From Verrucomicrobiota bacterium (GTDB lineage Bacteria; Verrucomicrobiota; Verrucomicrobiia; Opitutales; UBA2995): a DNA stretch of 37,707 bases. Where the stretch lies: assembly GCA_027622555.1 (NCBI GenBank), contig JAQBYJ010000054.1, forward strand, positions 1-37,707. The letters are read 5' to 3'. Made by a program: the position numbers and the translations under genes. Below are positions 8,138-17,251 of this stretch, one piece after another (position 1 is the first letter of the stretch; every line of letters begins with the position of its first letter). The notes under the pieces were generated by a model, which searched no databases, had not been told where the DNA came from, and saw only the letters and a list, made by a program, of their open reading frames with translations.

Positions 8138-11100
8138 CTAATTTATTGGATGCGTCGTTCTCAAATACCCGATCAGGTCACGGACCTGGCTGTCCGACAT
8201 CGCGTTCAATTGCCCTTCGGGCATCATCGAAACAGGTGATGTTTGACGGGACAGTATTTCGGATTTTGCCAGGACCACTTCCTGGCCCACCATCGCCAGG
8301 GTCAGTCGTTGATCATCCTCGGCGGTGACATTCCCTGCAAAGGTCCGACCATCTTGAGTTGAGATCGTGACCAGTTGGTAGCCCTCAGGAATTTCACTAC
8401 TGGGATCGATGATGTTGCTTAGAATATATGCCAAGTCAGCACGGTTCGATCCTGTGATGTCTGGACCTATAATGCCACCTTCTCCATACATCTTGTGACA
8501 GGCTGCACAGGTTTGATCGAATATCGTTTTACCATTCATGACATCGGCATGAGCCATGTATTCATCGGTCAACAAGAATTTGTAGCGGTCCATAGCCTGT
8601 TGCTTGTCTTTGCTCAACGTTTCCATGGGTCCCCACCAATCTACAAAATCCGGACCGACCACCCGCCTGAGCTGGCGAGCATTCACCGCAGAGATGTCAC
8701 TTCGAGGAATCGAATTTCTTTTCAAAGCCGCGACCAATGTTCGGGCACTGCCACGACGAGTGGCCAGCGTTTGAACGGCGACTGCTTTTTCCTCAGGTGT
8801 GAATTCAGAATAGTATTCTAAAATATTCTCCTCAATAGAGTTATCTTCGTAAGAAGAAAGAGCTCTCAATGCGCTCAGTCGAAGATCAGAATTCGACAAG
8901 TAGCCGAGTATCGAATCAAAAGCCGGTGGAAATACATCGAGACCGAAATTCTGCAAAATTTCTTTGCGTCGCTCGAGATCAGTGGAGGAATCATTCAACT
9001 GAGCCAACTGAGCTTTACCGGCTTCTGCACTGCCGAATAACTGACCGATTTGCAGGACAAGATTGCGCAGGCTATCTACCCCAATCAGATTCGACTCCAT
9101 CTTCGACCAGCCGACGGGAGCGCTAAGATCTCTCTGCCCCAGCAACCCATCCCGCATGCCTTCGAGCAAGACTTTCCTGGAAGCATTCGAACTAGCTTTG
9201 GAGATTTCCCCCACTACGACATCGAGCAGTTGTCCTGATGTTGCTCTACGCGCAATAAACTGTGCCACTAAAGGAATGTTGCTTGAGGAGGCGAGCTGTA
9301 GCGCTTTTACCGGGTTTTCAGGAACATTTGGCTCCACACCAAACCATATCATCTTGGGTATATTATGGTCGTCCTGATCTTCAGCGCGGCTCAATAGACC
9401 TTCAGCAATATCCCAGGTACTTGCTTTCGGAATACGTTGTAAAGCTGAGGCCAAGTATAGACGAACGACAGGAGATGGATCTGACTTTGCCATGCTGATG
9501 AATTTCTTCAAAGCGGCCTTCCCAGGGTCCATATCCTCACATAGCAATTGAATGGCCCAGGCACGGACATATTCCGCCGAATCATTCAGAACCTTAACCA
9601 GCTGATCTTGAGAAGCTCCTCCCGTAACATGTAATGCCCACAGGGCACGTAGCTTGCGTCCAGAATCCGATTGACTCTTAAACATCGCCCAAAGCTTGTC
9701 ATGAACACCCGGCGACAGGATACCTTCTTCAGCGCGTTCATGCAAAATCACGCGGGCATGACGCACATACCAATCGTTCCTGTGTAACTGCATTTCGACC
9801 AGCTCGCTATCACTCAGATCTTTTAGATTAAAGTTCGTTGGGAACGGCGTTCCTTCAGGCGCCAGACGATAAACTCTGCCTGTGTCTTTGTCCTGAACGT
9901 CATTGCCACAAATATCGCCATCGTGCCAGTCCAGCATATAGATCGCGCCTTCAGGGCCGATTTCGAGACTGAAACCTATCCATTGAGGATCATTGGCCAA
10001 CACCGTGTCCTCACCGTGTTTCGCAATGAAGCCGGAACCGTTGCGCACCAGTTCATCGTTTAACAGGGCATGCTCATGGATATTGGCCATGAAAAGTTTG
10101 TTGTGGTATTTTTCAGGTAACAAATCCGCCAGATAAACACGCGCCCCTCCATGAGCGGAACGGTGGCGGTGATCCACGATCGTTTGAATGTCGGAATACA
10201 CATAGGGATTGATGTGCTTTCCGCCTTGGCGGTGAAAAATTCCGCCCTGAATAATATGAAAGGCGTGAGGAATCACACAGGCAGATATAAAAGCCTGTCC
10301 ATGGTCGTCAAAGTCCAATCCCCAGGGGTTACTAAATCCGTGAGAGACGACTTCAAAACGATCCTTGATCGGATGATAGCGAAAGATTCCTCCATCAATA
10401 AACTGACCATCGACGACTTCCTCACTGGTTGGAAAGGGATCACCTTTCTTAAATACGCGACCCCCATCGACAGGTTTACCAACCGTGGAAGGAGTAGCAA
10501 ATCCCTGGCAGCCGTAGAGCCATCCATCCGGGCCCCAAATAAAACTGTTTAACACCTCGTGACGATCACGGATTCCCCAGCCGGTTAAACGTACTTCGAT
10601 TTCCTCGTCGGCTTTGTCGTCCGCATCACGGTCAGGAACAAACATCAAGTTTGGTGGAGCCCCTAGCCAGAGTCCATCGAAGCCCACCGCAATGGCCGAA
10701 GGAAATGGAATACCTTCCAGGAACACTTTCTTCGTATCCATCTTCCCGTCTCCATCCACGTCTTCGAGGATTAGAATCCGGCTATCCCCATAATTGGAAA
10801 AGCCGCTTCTACGCGTTTCATAATCGCGATTTTCTGCTATCCACATACGGCCCCGATCATCCCAGCAAAACGCTAAGGGTTGGGTGATTTGCGGTTCCGA
10901 GGTTACCAAGGTAACTTCCAGCCCATCCGGCACGGTCATTTTCTCGATCGCTTGTTCACCGGTTAAAAATTCAGCCTCCTTTGCTTCATTTCTGGCAGTG
11001 ATCCATTCAGCATAGTTATTGGTCTGCCCGGTGTAGGCTTTCCAGTCCTCGTGCATATGAATATCGTTCAACTGACCGGTATAAACCTTGAATTGGTGGC

Positions 11101-11899
11101 GGTAGGTCTTGGTGGCGCCCGCAGGAATTTTCCAATCGCCCAAAAGGGACCTGGCCGGCCCGACACCCAATTGATTATCCACGCGCCAAGGCATAGGAAA
11201 GGCATCGTTATCCGGATGATCAAAAATGGCGATGTGCCCCCAATCGTCTTTGTCGCGTCCCTTTATTTCCATTCCAACATCCACCCAGGATGAACGCTGC
11301 CCCTCAGCGCGTTGGTTTTTCTGACGAGAACTGTTTACCACTTCGCCTTCGTTTCCTACTTCCCAGGGCATGCGAAGAAAAAGCCCACCATACTTAAATT
11401 CGGAAATGGTGAGATCAGTGTGGGCTTTTCCAGACCAGACAAGATCGATGAAATACTCATCGTCCAGGTCCCGCATGGACCAGACCTGAGTCTCCTCCAT
11501 CAGGGCCGTACCTTCTTCGTCCAACAGATGATAAATCGTCTCCCACTGAACCACCTCGCCTTCAGCGGAAATCACATTGGCCTCGAGTAATTTCCAATAG
11601 CCGTTGGAAGGGTTGTGGAAGTAATCGCGTCCGTTGACCCGGGTGAATCCCCAATAGAGTCCTGTTTGATGCAGGTGGTGGCCCGGGCTGTATTGAGTAA
11701 GCTCACCATTACCATCCGGTGCAACGATCGGATGTATGTAGGGCCGATGATCGGCGCGCACATTTTCCACCAGAATCGGTTCCGTCCCATTTTCACGGAA
11801 AACAGAAATCTTATTGTCGCTCTTTTCCAGACGGAGAACTCCAGCAAACAACTGGGCAGATGTGAGAAGAAAAAAGAGAAAGAATATACGAGGTAACAT
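8138..11899 (-). CDS. DUF6807/PmoA-like domain fused to a PVC-type dehydrogenase with cytochrome c
   Basis: This 1253-residue exported protein starts best at the ATG at 11899 (MLPRIFFLFFLLTSAQLFAG, a clear signal peptide); an in-frame ATG 25 codons earlier would bury it. Residues about 20-300 match the DUF6807 (PmoA) family, with RPYIHPIVAPDGN and SPGHHLHQTGLYWGF. From about 318, VPDGLEVTLVTSEPQITQP and AFCWDDRGRMWIAENRDYE open the beta-propeller of the PVC-type membrane-bound dehydrogenase family (TIGR02604-like), followed by an alpha-helical HEAT-like region (about 680-1090). The C-terminal cytochrome c has CAACH at about 1131-1135, and MMPEG about 93 residues later probably supplies the distal methionine. 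These proteins are thought to oxidise sugars or similar compounds in the periplasm and pass electrons to heme c; the substrate is unknown. It sits between the receptor and L-2-hydroxyglutarate oxidase genes, on the same strand. Confidence 0.9.
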   Translation of the reverse strand: MLPRIFFLFFLLTSAQLFAGVLRLEKSDNKISVFRENGTEPILVENVRADHRPYIHPIVAPDGNGELTQYSPGHHLHQTGLYWGFTRVNGRDYFHNPSNGYWKLLEANVISAEGEVVQWETIYHLLDEEGTALMEETQVWSMRDLDDEYFIDLVWSGKAHTDLTISEFKYGGLFLRMPWEVGNEGEVVNSSRQKNQRAEGQRSSWVDVGMEIKGRDKDDWGHIAIFDHPDNDAFPMPWRVDNQLGVGPARSLLGDWKIPAGATKTYRHQFKVYTGQLNDIHMHEDWKAYTGQTNNYAEWITARNEAKEAEFLTGEQAIEKMTVPDGLEVTLVTSEPQITQPLAFCWDDRGRMWIAENRDYETRRSGFSNYGDSRILILEDVDGDGKMDTKKVFLEGIPFPSAIAVGFDGLWLGAPPNLMFVPDRDADDKADEEIEVRLTGWGIRDRHEVLNSFIWGPDGWLYGCQGFATPSTVGKPVDGGRVFKKGDPFPTSEEVVDGQFIDGGIFRYHPIKDRFEVVSHGFSNPWGLDFDDHGQAFISACVIPHAFHIIQGGIFHRQGGKHINPYVYSDIQTIVDHRHRSAHGGARVYLADLLPEKYHNKLFMANIHEHALLNDELVRNGSGFIAKHGEDTVLANDPQWIGFSLEIGPEGAIYMLDWHDGDICGNDVQDKDTGRVYRLAPEGTPFPTNFNLKDLSDSELVEMQLHRNDWYVRHARVILHERAEEGILSPGVHDKLWAMFKSQSDSGRKLRALWALHVTGGASQDQLVKVLNDSAEYVRAWAIQLLCEDMDPGKAALKKFISMAKSDPSPVVRLYLASALQRIPKASTWDIAEGLLSRAEDQDDHNIPKMIWFGVEPNVPENPVKALQLASSSNIPLVAQFIARRATSGQLLDVVVGEISKASSNASRKVLLEGMRDGLLGQRDLSAPVGWSKMESNLIGVDSLRNLVLQIGQLFGSAEAGKAQLAQLNDSSTDLERRKEILQNFGLDVFPPAFDSILGYLSNSDLRLSALRALSSYEDNSIEENILEYYSEFTPEEKAVAVQTLATRRGSARTLVAALKRNSIPRSDISAVNARQLRRVVGPDFVDWWGPMETLSKDKQQAMDRYKFLLTDEYMAHADVMNGKTIFDQTCAACHKMYGEGGIIGPDITGSNRADLAYILSNIIDPSSEIPEGYQLVTISTQDGRTFAGNVTAEDDQRLTLAMVGQEVVLAKSEILSRQTSPVSMMPEGQLNAMSDSQVRDLIGYLRTTHPIN

Positions 11900-12142
11900 A
11901 AGAGAAGATTGGTAAAATTTTGGAAGTCTGTCTTGCCTAAAAGTGACAGTTTTTTTAGCTCCTGGCCATCCCACTTCTTGAAAACAATCAAGCCCAGAGA
12001 TAGAAGACCAAAGAAACAGACTTTCACTTCACCGCTAACGAAGAACGATTTCAAGCCTGCAATAGAAATAAGTCTCTTTATCGAAGTTCATGCTAAAACC
12101 TGCATTTTCTATCTTCGTTCTTCTGAGGTTGTTTTCTCGACC

Positions 12143-13363
12143 TTACTTTCTCCAGCCAAAATGCAGCTCGGCCATTTCTTTTATGTCGTTTCCAATGGCC
12201 AGACATGCAGTTGCTGCAGGAGAAGGCGCATTGAGCACGTGAATGGCATCATCCTTATATTCTATTCTGAAATCGTCACGCGTATCCCCATCAACCCCTA
12301 ACAACTGAGCTCTTACACCAGCTCTTCCAGGTTTGATATCCTCCATCGTCAAAGATGGAATCATGCGCTGTAAGGTTTCCAAAAACAGTTTCTTAGAAAA
12401 CGCCCGACGGTACTCGTTTATAGCAAAACCCATGTTTCCAAACAGTAATTTCCAGGTACCCCGGTAGGTCAATGCATCGAAAGTATCCCTGAAACTAAAG
12501 TCGGTTTTGCCGTACCCTTCTCGCTTAAAGGTAAATACTGCATTGGGTCCGCACTCGATTTCTCCGTTGGTCATTCTTGTGAAATGCACACCGAGGAATG
12601 GAAAGTCAGGATTGGGAACCGGGTAAATCAAGTTCTTCACCTTATGCTTCGCCGATTCAGTCAGTTCGTAATAATCTCCACGGAATCCAACCACTTTTTC
12701 TTTTAAAGGCACCCCATCCTTCTTTGCTAACCGATCCGCTTGAAGGCCTCCGCAGAAAATCAGTTTTTTCGCCTTAAAAGTCCCCTTGCTTGTCTTTAGG
12801 TTTCTCAGGTTTCCCGTCCTCTCAAATCCGAGCACTTCATGTCCGGTTAAAATCTTGGATTCACTGTTTATCGCCGTAACGAGTTCAGCCAGTTTATTGG
12901 TCGTACCGATAAAGTCGATGATACCGGTACAAGGAACCCAAATACCACCAATCGATTTAACATAAGGTTCAATTTCCTGTAATTGTTCAGCCGAAATTTT
13001 TTCGATTCCCTCGGTATTGTTTGCCAAACCATTGGCAAAGATCTTATCCATGAATGGCAATTCAGACTCGTGGGTTGCCGCCACCACCTTACCACAAACG
13101 TCATGAGCGATATGATGTTCCTTTGCGAAAGCAACAAGCTCATGACGGCCAATGACACAGTTCTTTGCTTTTTTGGAACCTGGCTTGTAATACAGGCCGG
13201 AGTGAATGACGCCTGAATTATTACCTGTCTGGTGTGGTGCCAGATGGTCTTCTTTTTCTAAAACCAGCACTTTAAAACCCGGGTAGGCTTTTTGTATCTT
13301 ATAGGCAGAAGCTGCTCCAACAATCCCACCACCAACAATGGCGATATCAAAAATAGTATTCAT
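12143..13363 (-). CDS. lhgO: L-2-hydroxyglutarate oxidase
   Basis: This 406-residue FAD-dependent oxidoreductase of the DAO family oxidises L-2-hydroxyglutarate to 2-oxoglutarate and passes electrons to the quinone pool at the membrane. It has the N-terminal dinucleotide motif IVGGGIVGAASA (residues 9-20), the hallmark HQTGNNSGVIHSGLYYKPGS, and a C-terminal GRAGVRAQ region followed by NAPSPAATACLAIG. Length agrees with bacterial LhgO (about 400-420). It lies about 240 bp upstream of the large fusion gene on the same strand; that gap shows no gene and no strong terminator. The family also contains related 2-hydroxyacid oxidases, but the motif set points to LhgO. Confidence 0.9.
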   Translation of the reverse strand: MNTIFDIAIVGGGIVGAASAYKIQKAYPGFKVLVLEKEDHLAPHQTGNNSGVIHSGLYYKPGSKKAKNCVIGRHELVAFAKEHHIAHDVCGKVVAATHESELPFMDKIFANGLANNTEGIEKISAEQLQEIEPYVKSIGGIWVPCTGIIDFIGTTNKLAELVTAINSESKILTGHEVLGFERTGNLRNLKTSKGTFKAKKLIFCGGLQADRLAKKDGVPLKEKVVGFRGDYYELTESAKHKVKNLIYPVPNPDFPFLGVHFTRMTNGEIECGPNAVFTFKREGYGKTDFSFRDTFDALTYRGTWKLLFGNMGFAINEYRRAFSKKLFLETLQRMIPSLTMEDIKPGRAGVRAQLLGVDGDTRDDFRIEYKDDAIHVLNAPSPAATACLAIGNDIKEMAELHFGWRK

Positions 13364-13454
13364 AATAATCAGGAATCGATTTCCTTGTTTTCCTAGTGAA
13401 CAAGAAGGATCTGGGCGGATGACACAATACGTTTATAGCTTTGAATCCGAAAAA

Positions 13455-13496
13455 CTGACCAGCGAATCCACCTGGTCAGATACATCTGCGACAGAT
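13455..13496. promoter_or_regulatory. Two adjacent small inverted repeats in a divergent promoter region
   Basis: CTGACCA (13455-13461) and TGGTCAG (13473-13479) form one inverted repeat. CATCTGCGACAGATG (13482-13496) forms a second, perfect 6+3+6 repeat. They lie in the 299-bp gap between the divergently oriented lhgO and beta-propeller genes, so operator function is possible. Nothing else is seen in that gap apart from a weak CTTGTT/AACAAG repeat at 13384-13404. Confidence 0.3.
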
Positions 13497-13662
13497 GGGC
13501 TTAAGATTCCATTTGAATAGGCCGTAAAATGTAACCTGCCGATCCAACTCAGTCGTTAACAACAAAACCAACTAATACCCCGTTTTGCTCTCGAATTCTC
13601 AAATACATCCACACTTTGAATAAAATCAAAAATTTGCGGTACTCCAAAAGCTCCATTCTTTT

Positions 13663-15150
13663 ATGAAAACACTTAACGCTTCATCATTTCTGCTTTGCTC
13701 TACAATTGGCCTTTTCTTTACTTCTTTCGCCGTGGCGGATGAATGGTCACAATACCTGGGCCCCAACCGCGACGGGAACATCAGCGGATTTGTAGCACCC
13801 GATACCTGGCCCAAGGAATTGAAGAAACACTGGAATCTTGAGGTGGGGGAAGGTCTTTCCCAACCCACCCTGTCTGACGGAAAACTTTATGTTTTTGCTA
13901 AAGCAAACGGGCTGGAAACCATCTATTGCTTAGACGCTGACAGTGGAAAGGAAATCTGGAAGAACGCCTACCCCTCTGCCGCAATCGAAGGCGGACCCAG
14001 CCGACATTCCGGACCTCGAAGCACACCTACCGTGGCCAACGGGAAGGTGGTAACATTGGGCCTGCATGGAGTGGTTTCATGCCTGGATGCATCCTCCGGC
14101 AAGCTCTTATGGCGAAAAGAAGATATTGAAGGCGAGCTCCCACAATTTTATACCTCCTCCTCTCCGCTGGTGGTAGACGGTTTGTGTATTACCTAGATCA
14201 GCGGCATCCATGCTTACGATCTCGATTCAGGAAAAGAAAAGTGGAAATGGACAGAAGATGGCCCCTCCTACGGATCTCCCATTTTAATTCATCTCGACGG
14301 AACGAAAGCTATCGTTACACCGACTCAAAAAACGCTGACCGTGCTGCGGGTGTCGGATGGAAAACAGCTTTGGCAGATGCCATATAACCAGGGAAGACAA
14401 AATACAGCTTCACCTATCGTGAGTGGTGAAACCTTCTATCTTGCCGGCCCTGGTCGCGGAATGACAGCTTCCAAATTTATTAAAACTTCCGACGGATTTG
14501 ATACAGAAGAACTGTGGCAGAACCCCGAAAACTCTCTTCAATACAATTCTCCCATTCTTAGAAAGGGTTTTGTTTACGGAATTTCTCAACGGAATGAATT
14601 GTTTTCATTAAACGCCGAAACAGGAAAGACGGCCTGGACATTAGCAGTGGGTCCCATTCCCGACGAAAACCGTCAACCGGGCGGACAAGGACGTCGCCCA
14701 CAGGGACAAGGAGGGCAAGGCGGCGAGCGCGTGCGTGGTGAAAATGCCGAACAGGGTCAGGGTGGTGGCCAGGCGAGACGTCCCGACAGAGAAAGCGGTA
14801 GTCAAGAAGTACAGCAAGGAGGCCGAGGCGGACAACAGGGAGAACGCGGCGGACAACAACCGGGACGTGGAGGTCCCGGAGGAGGAGGCGGACAAGGCGG
14901 TCGCGGACCTGGTGGTGGCGGAACTGGCGGAGGCCAACCCGGGTTTGGATCCATTCTCGCAACCGATTCCGTTTTGATCGCACTGACTCCATCCTCTGAA
15001 TTGATCGTTTTTCAACCTGATGAGAAAAACAGCAATGAGCTCGCCCGTTACAAAGTTTCTGATTCACCCACCTATGCCTACCCGGTCCTGGCAGGAAACC
15101 GTATTTTTATTAAAGACCAGAATTCGGTGACGCTTTATTCGATTGATTAG
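13663..15150 (+). pseudogene. Exported PQQ-like beta-propeller protein interrupted by an in-frame TAG
   Basis: The frame from the ATG at 13663 runs to 15150 (496 codons) with one interruption, TAG at 14194-14196 (codon 178). Coding similarity continues at once in the same frame, so this is one gene with a nonsense codon; a CAG-to-TAG change would explain it. It encodes a signal peptide (ending SFAVA), the WSQYLGPNRDG opening typical of PVC beta-propeller proteins, and PQQ/BamB-like blades (LDADSGKEIWKN, LDASSGKLLWRK, YDLDSGKEKWKW, LRVSDGKQLW, LNAETGKTAWTL). Residues about 330-428 form an extreme Gly/Gln/Arg-rich insert before the last blades. The product is probably periplasmic or surface-exposed with an unknown ligand. 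Without suppression, only a 177-residue N-terminal fragment would be made. A GTG at 14341 could restart the C-terminal part but without an export signal. Confidence 0.85.
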
Positions 15151-15289
15151 GGCAACTCGGCGGGAACGCAGGTGCAGTCATCCTTTATGACTCGCGGCGA
15201 TTATACAGTGCGCAAGATCTTGGGAGATAAAAAGCACCAAACAGGTTTCGGCTTTATTTCAAAATTTGATCTGAAATCGCGCAGGATAA

Positions 15290-15415
15290 TTAAGAAAAAT
15301 CAGCCTTTCCATTTTCGAATTCTTTGAGTGCAAAACGGACTGCATCATGTTCCTCGATTTTTATTTCAGCTGTCAGAAGCAACTGCCTAAGAAGATTAAC
15401 GATATCCGGTTTTGA
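15290..15415 (-). pseudogene. Remnant of a VapC-like PIN-domain toxin gene
   Basis: This is a 41-codon open stretch between stop codons. It reads SKPDIVNLLRQLLLTAEIKI then EEHDAVRFALKEFENGKADFS and stops. The pattern of two leucine-rich helices, E-x-x-D-A-V-x-x-A-L-x-x-[FY]-x-x-G-x-A-D-F is the middle of VapC/PIN toxins, where the last aspartate normally starts the D-[FY]-x-D metal-site motif. The gene stops right before the second aspartate, and its N-terminal half is missing. No antitoxin gene is seen beside it. It is a non-functional relic of a type II toxin-antitoxin locus, in the 3' gap of the serine hydrolase gene. Confidence 0.5.
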
Positions 15416-15479
15416 TTACTCATACCCACTGAACAAAACCCAGAGTAGCGGTTTTGATCAATCAGACTCCATACATTTT

Positions 15480-16523
15480 CTATTCCAGGAACAAAGCCGT
15501 GATATTTTCTTCGAGGTCGTTCCATTTCTGGTTGGAGAGATTCGATATGAGAGCAATCACGACTCCCTCCCCAGGATAGATCTTGAAAATAGTGGATCCA
15601 CCAACTGAACCACCGTTGTGACCAATCCAGGAACGACCAGCATCGTCGATTCCTGAACGCCATCCGATTCCGTAATCGATCACCTCACCCGCGGAAGATT
15701 TCTGGGAGGTCCATAGAAGTTTGATAGTTTCAGCTTTGAGGATTTCATTTCCCAGATAAGCGAAGCCGAAACGGACCAAATCGTCTGAAGTTGAAATAAA
15801 TCCTCCTCCAGCCCACTTATAGCTGTTATCCACTGCGGGGGCGTTATTCAATTGATCCCCATAGATTGCATAGTAGCGGCCTCTATTGGGAATTATGGAA
15901 TAAACCTGGTCCGCTTCAGTGTGATCCATACCCATTGGGCCAAACACATGATCATCCATGTACTCCAAATAATTCTGCCCCGATGCCCTTTCGATGACCG
16001 CGCTGAGCAAATTAAAGCCATAGCTCGAATAGGAGTATCCCAATCCCGGTGCATGAATCAATGGGTCATCTTTAAAAATGGATAACGCCTCCAGAACCGA
16101 TTCATAGCGTTTGCTGTTCTGCACTTCGTTACCTTTGTAATGACGAATACCCGCCAAGTGACCGGCCAGCAGACGCGTAGTGACTATTCCTTGTTTTTCA
16201 GGGAAAGACGGAACGTAGGTTTGGACCGGAGCATCCAGATCCAGTTTACCTTGCTCGTATAGAAGGCCAATTGCAGTCGCCGTCATAGGCTTGGCCACAC
16301 TACCCACTCTAAATCTGGTTCGGTCAGGGTAGACAGGCACCTGTTGTTCGAGATCAGAGTAACCAAAACCCTGCGACCAAACGATCTCTCCCTTAACACC
16401 AACACTGACCGTGATTCCGACCGTCTGAGTCTCAGCCATCCAATCATTAACCAGGGCGACAGCCTGATCACCTGGGTTAGCGGTTAGTCGATAGGATGAG
16501 CCGAACAAGACGACGGTCGCCAA
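15480..16523 (-). CDS. LACTB-like serine beta-lactamase/penicillin-binding-fold hydrolase
   Basis: This 347-residue product carries the class C beta-lactamase fold used by many peptidases and esterases. The nucleophile motif is SVAK (S75-K78), the second element is YSS at 165-167 (usually YxN), and the third is HNGG near residue 305 in place of KTG. The block VDNSYKWAGGGFISTSDDL and the HLAGIRHYKG segment are characteristic of the LACTB branch, a serine protease-like family, rather than of antibiotic-resistance enzymes. The start given is a TTG, which leaves a signal peptide without a basic N-terminus. The better start is the ATG at 16551-16553, giving MTK-stop-FVSISLLATVVLFG, but its fourth codon is TAA (16542-16544). 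The gene may therefore be weakly expressed or newly inactivated; the catalytic domain is intact. Confidence 0.8.
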   Translation of the reverse strand: MATVVLFGSSYRLTANPGDQAVALVNDWMAETQTVGITVSVGVKGEIVWSQGFGYSDLEQQVPVYPDRTRFRVGSVAKPMTATAIGLLYEQGKLDLDAPVQTYVPSFPEKQGIVTTRLLAGHLAGIRHYKGNEVQNSKRYESVLEALSIFKDDPLIHAPGLGYSYSSYGFNLLSAVIERASGQNYLEYMDDHVFGPMGMDHTEADQVYSIIPNRGRYYAIYGDQLNNAPAVDNSYKWAGGGFISTSDDLVRFGFAYLGNEILKAETIKLLWTSQKSSAGEVIDYGIGWRSGIDDAGRSWIGHNGGSVGGSTIFKIYPGEGVVIALISNLSNQKWNDLEENITALFLE

Positions 16524-16553
16524 TAAACTTATAGAGACAAATTACTTAGTCAT

Positions 16554-17251
16554 ACAATAATGAATAAACCTGAGTACGCACCTAGAGGAGCAAAACCGCA
16601 ACAAAAGTTTTTTCGACCACAGATTTCTCAGATGGACCCAGATTAAGTGATAGATTCTTAATAAAGATTGGTTATTGAAAACTGACAAAAATCACCGGAA
16701 ATAATGGAAAAAAATACAGAATTTAACCACCAGTCTCCGCCAAGGCTACGACACGGCACGGCTGATGGCACAGATTTTCACTGATTAGAAATCATCAAAT
16801 TATTCGTTATCACTAATTAGTTTAGGCTTTTCAAAGGGAGACTACATTCAGCTTTTCGCGTATTTCAGCGCATTTCGTAGTTAAAGCATTTTTCTTCGAA
16901 TTTATTTCACACTGATTAACTCAGATGGGCAGGATTGCTGTAGTAGATTCTTAACCACCAATGGACGAATTATTGAACAAGAGCTAACTGAGATAGCGGA
17001 GTACGAACCGCCTGAAACAACGAAGTGAACAACATACTTTTTACATAAGAACTCTGTTTCCTTTGTTACCTTGTTCAAATCAAATAATTGCTCCATTTGA
17101 GAAAAGAACAACATCCAGAGATCAATTGAAAGAAGTAGTTTGAATTCTTGGCTTAAAAACAAGATTCCAGCGGATAGTGGTACCAAGAGCACGAAGAAAT
17201 ACCTGATTCTATCTTTGCATCCTTGGAGGCTTGGTGGTTCATCTTTCTTCA
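16554..17251. repeat. Gene-free stretch with degenerate dispersed repeats
   Basis: No convincing gene is seen in about 700 bp. The stretch holds decayed copies of short motifs that recur between genes in PVC bacteria: a CACAGATTTCTCAGATGG type at about 16617-16644, related pieces at 16768-16786 and 16908-16935, a TTTCGCGTATTTCAGCGC type at about 16855-16880, and a TTTCCTTTGTTACCTTGTT type at about 17050-17073. A 116-residue minus-strand frame across 16902-17252 is built from these repeats and overlaps the next gene. Confidence 0.4.

Noticed and set aside
14194-14196. Genome-wide TAG recoding or a selenocysteine/pyrrolysine-type readthrough
   Set aside because: Several genes here end in TAG, and no special downstream structure or tRNA is seen; a point nonsense mutation is simpler.
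14558-15067. Minus-strand open frames opposite the Gly-rich insert
   Set aside because: The low-complexity GC-rich insert leaves every frame open; the products are Arg/Leu/Val repeats mirroring the sense strand.
15324-15608. A 94-codon plus-strand open frame
   Set aside because: It is antisense to the VapC relic and the end of the serine hydrolase gene, which carry the recognisable protein patterns.
15480-16523. Antibiotic-resistance beta-lactamase
   Set aside because: The VDNSYKWAGGGF block, HNGG in place of KTG, and overall pattern place it in the LACTB-like hydrolase branch.
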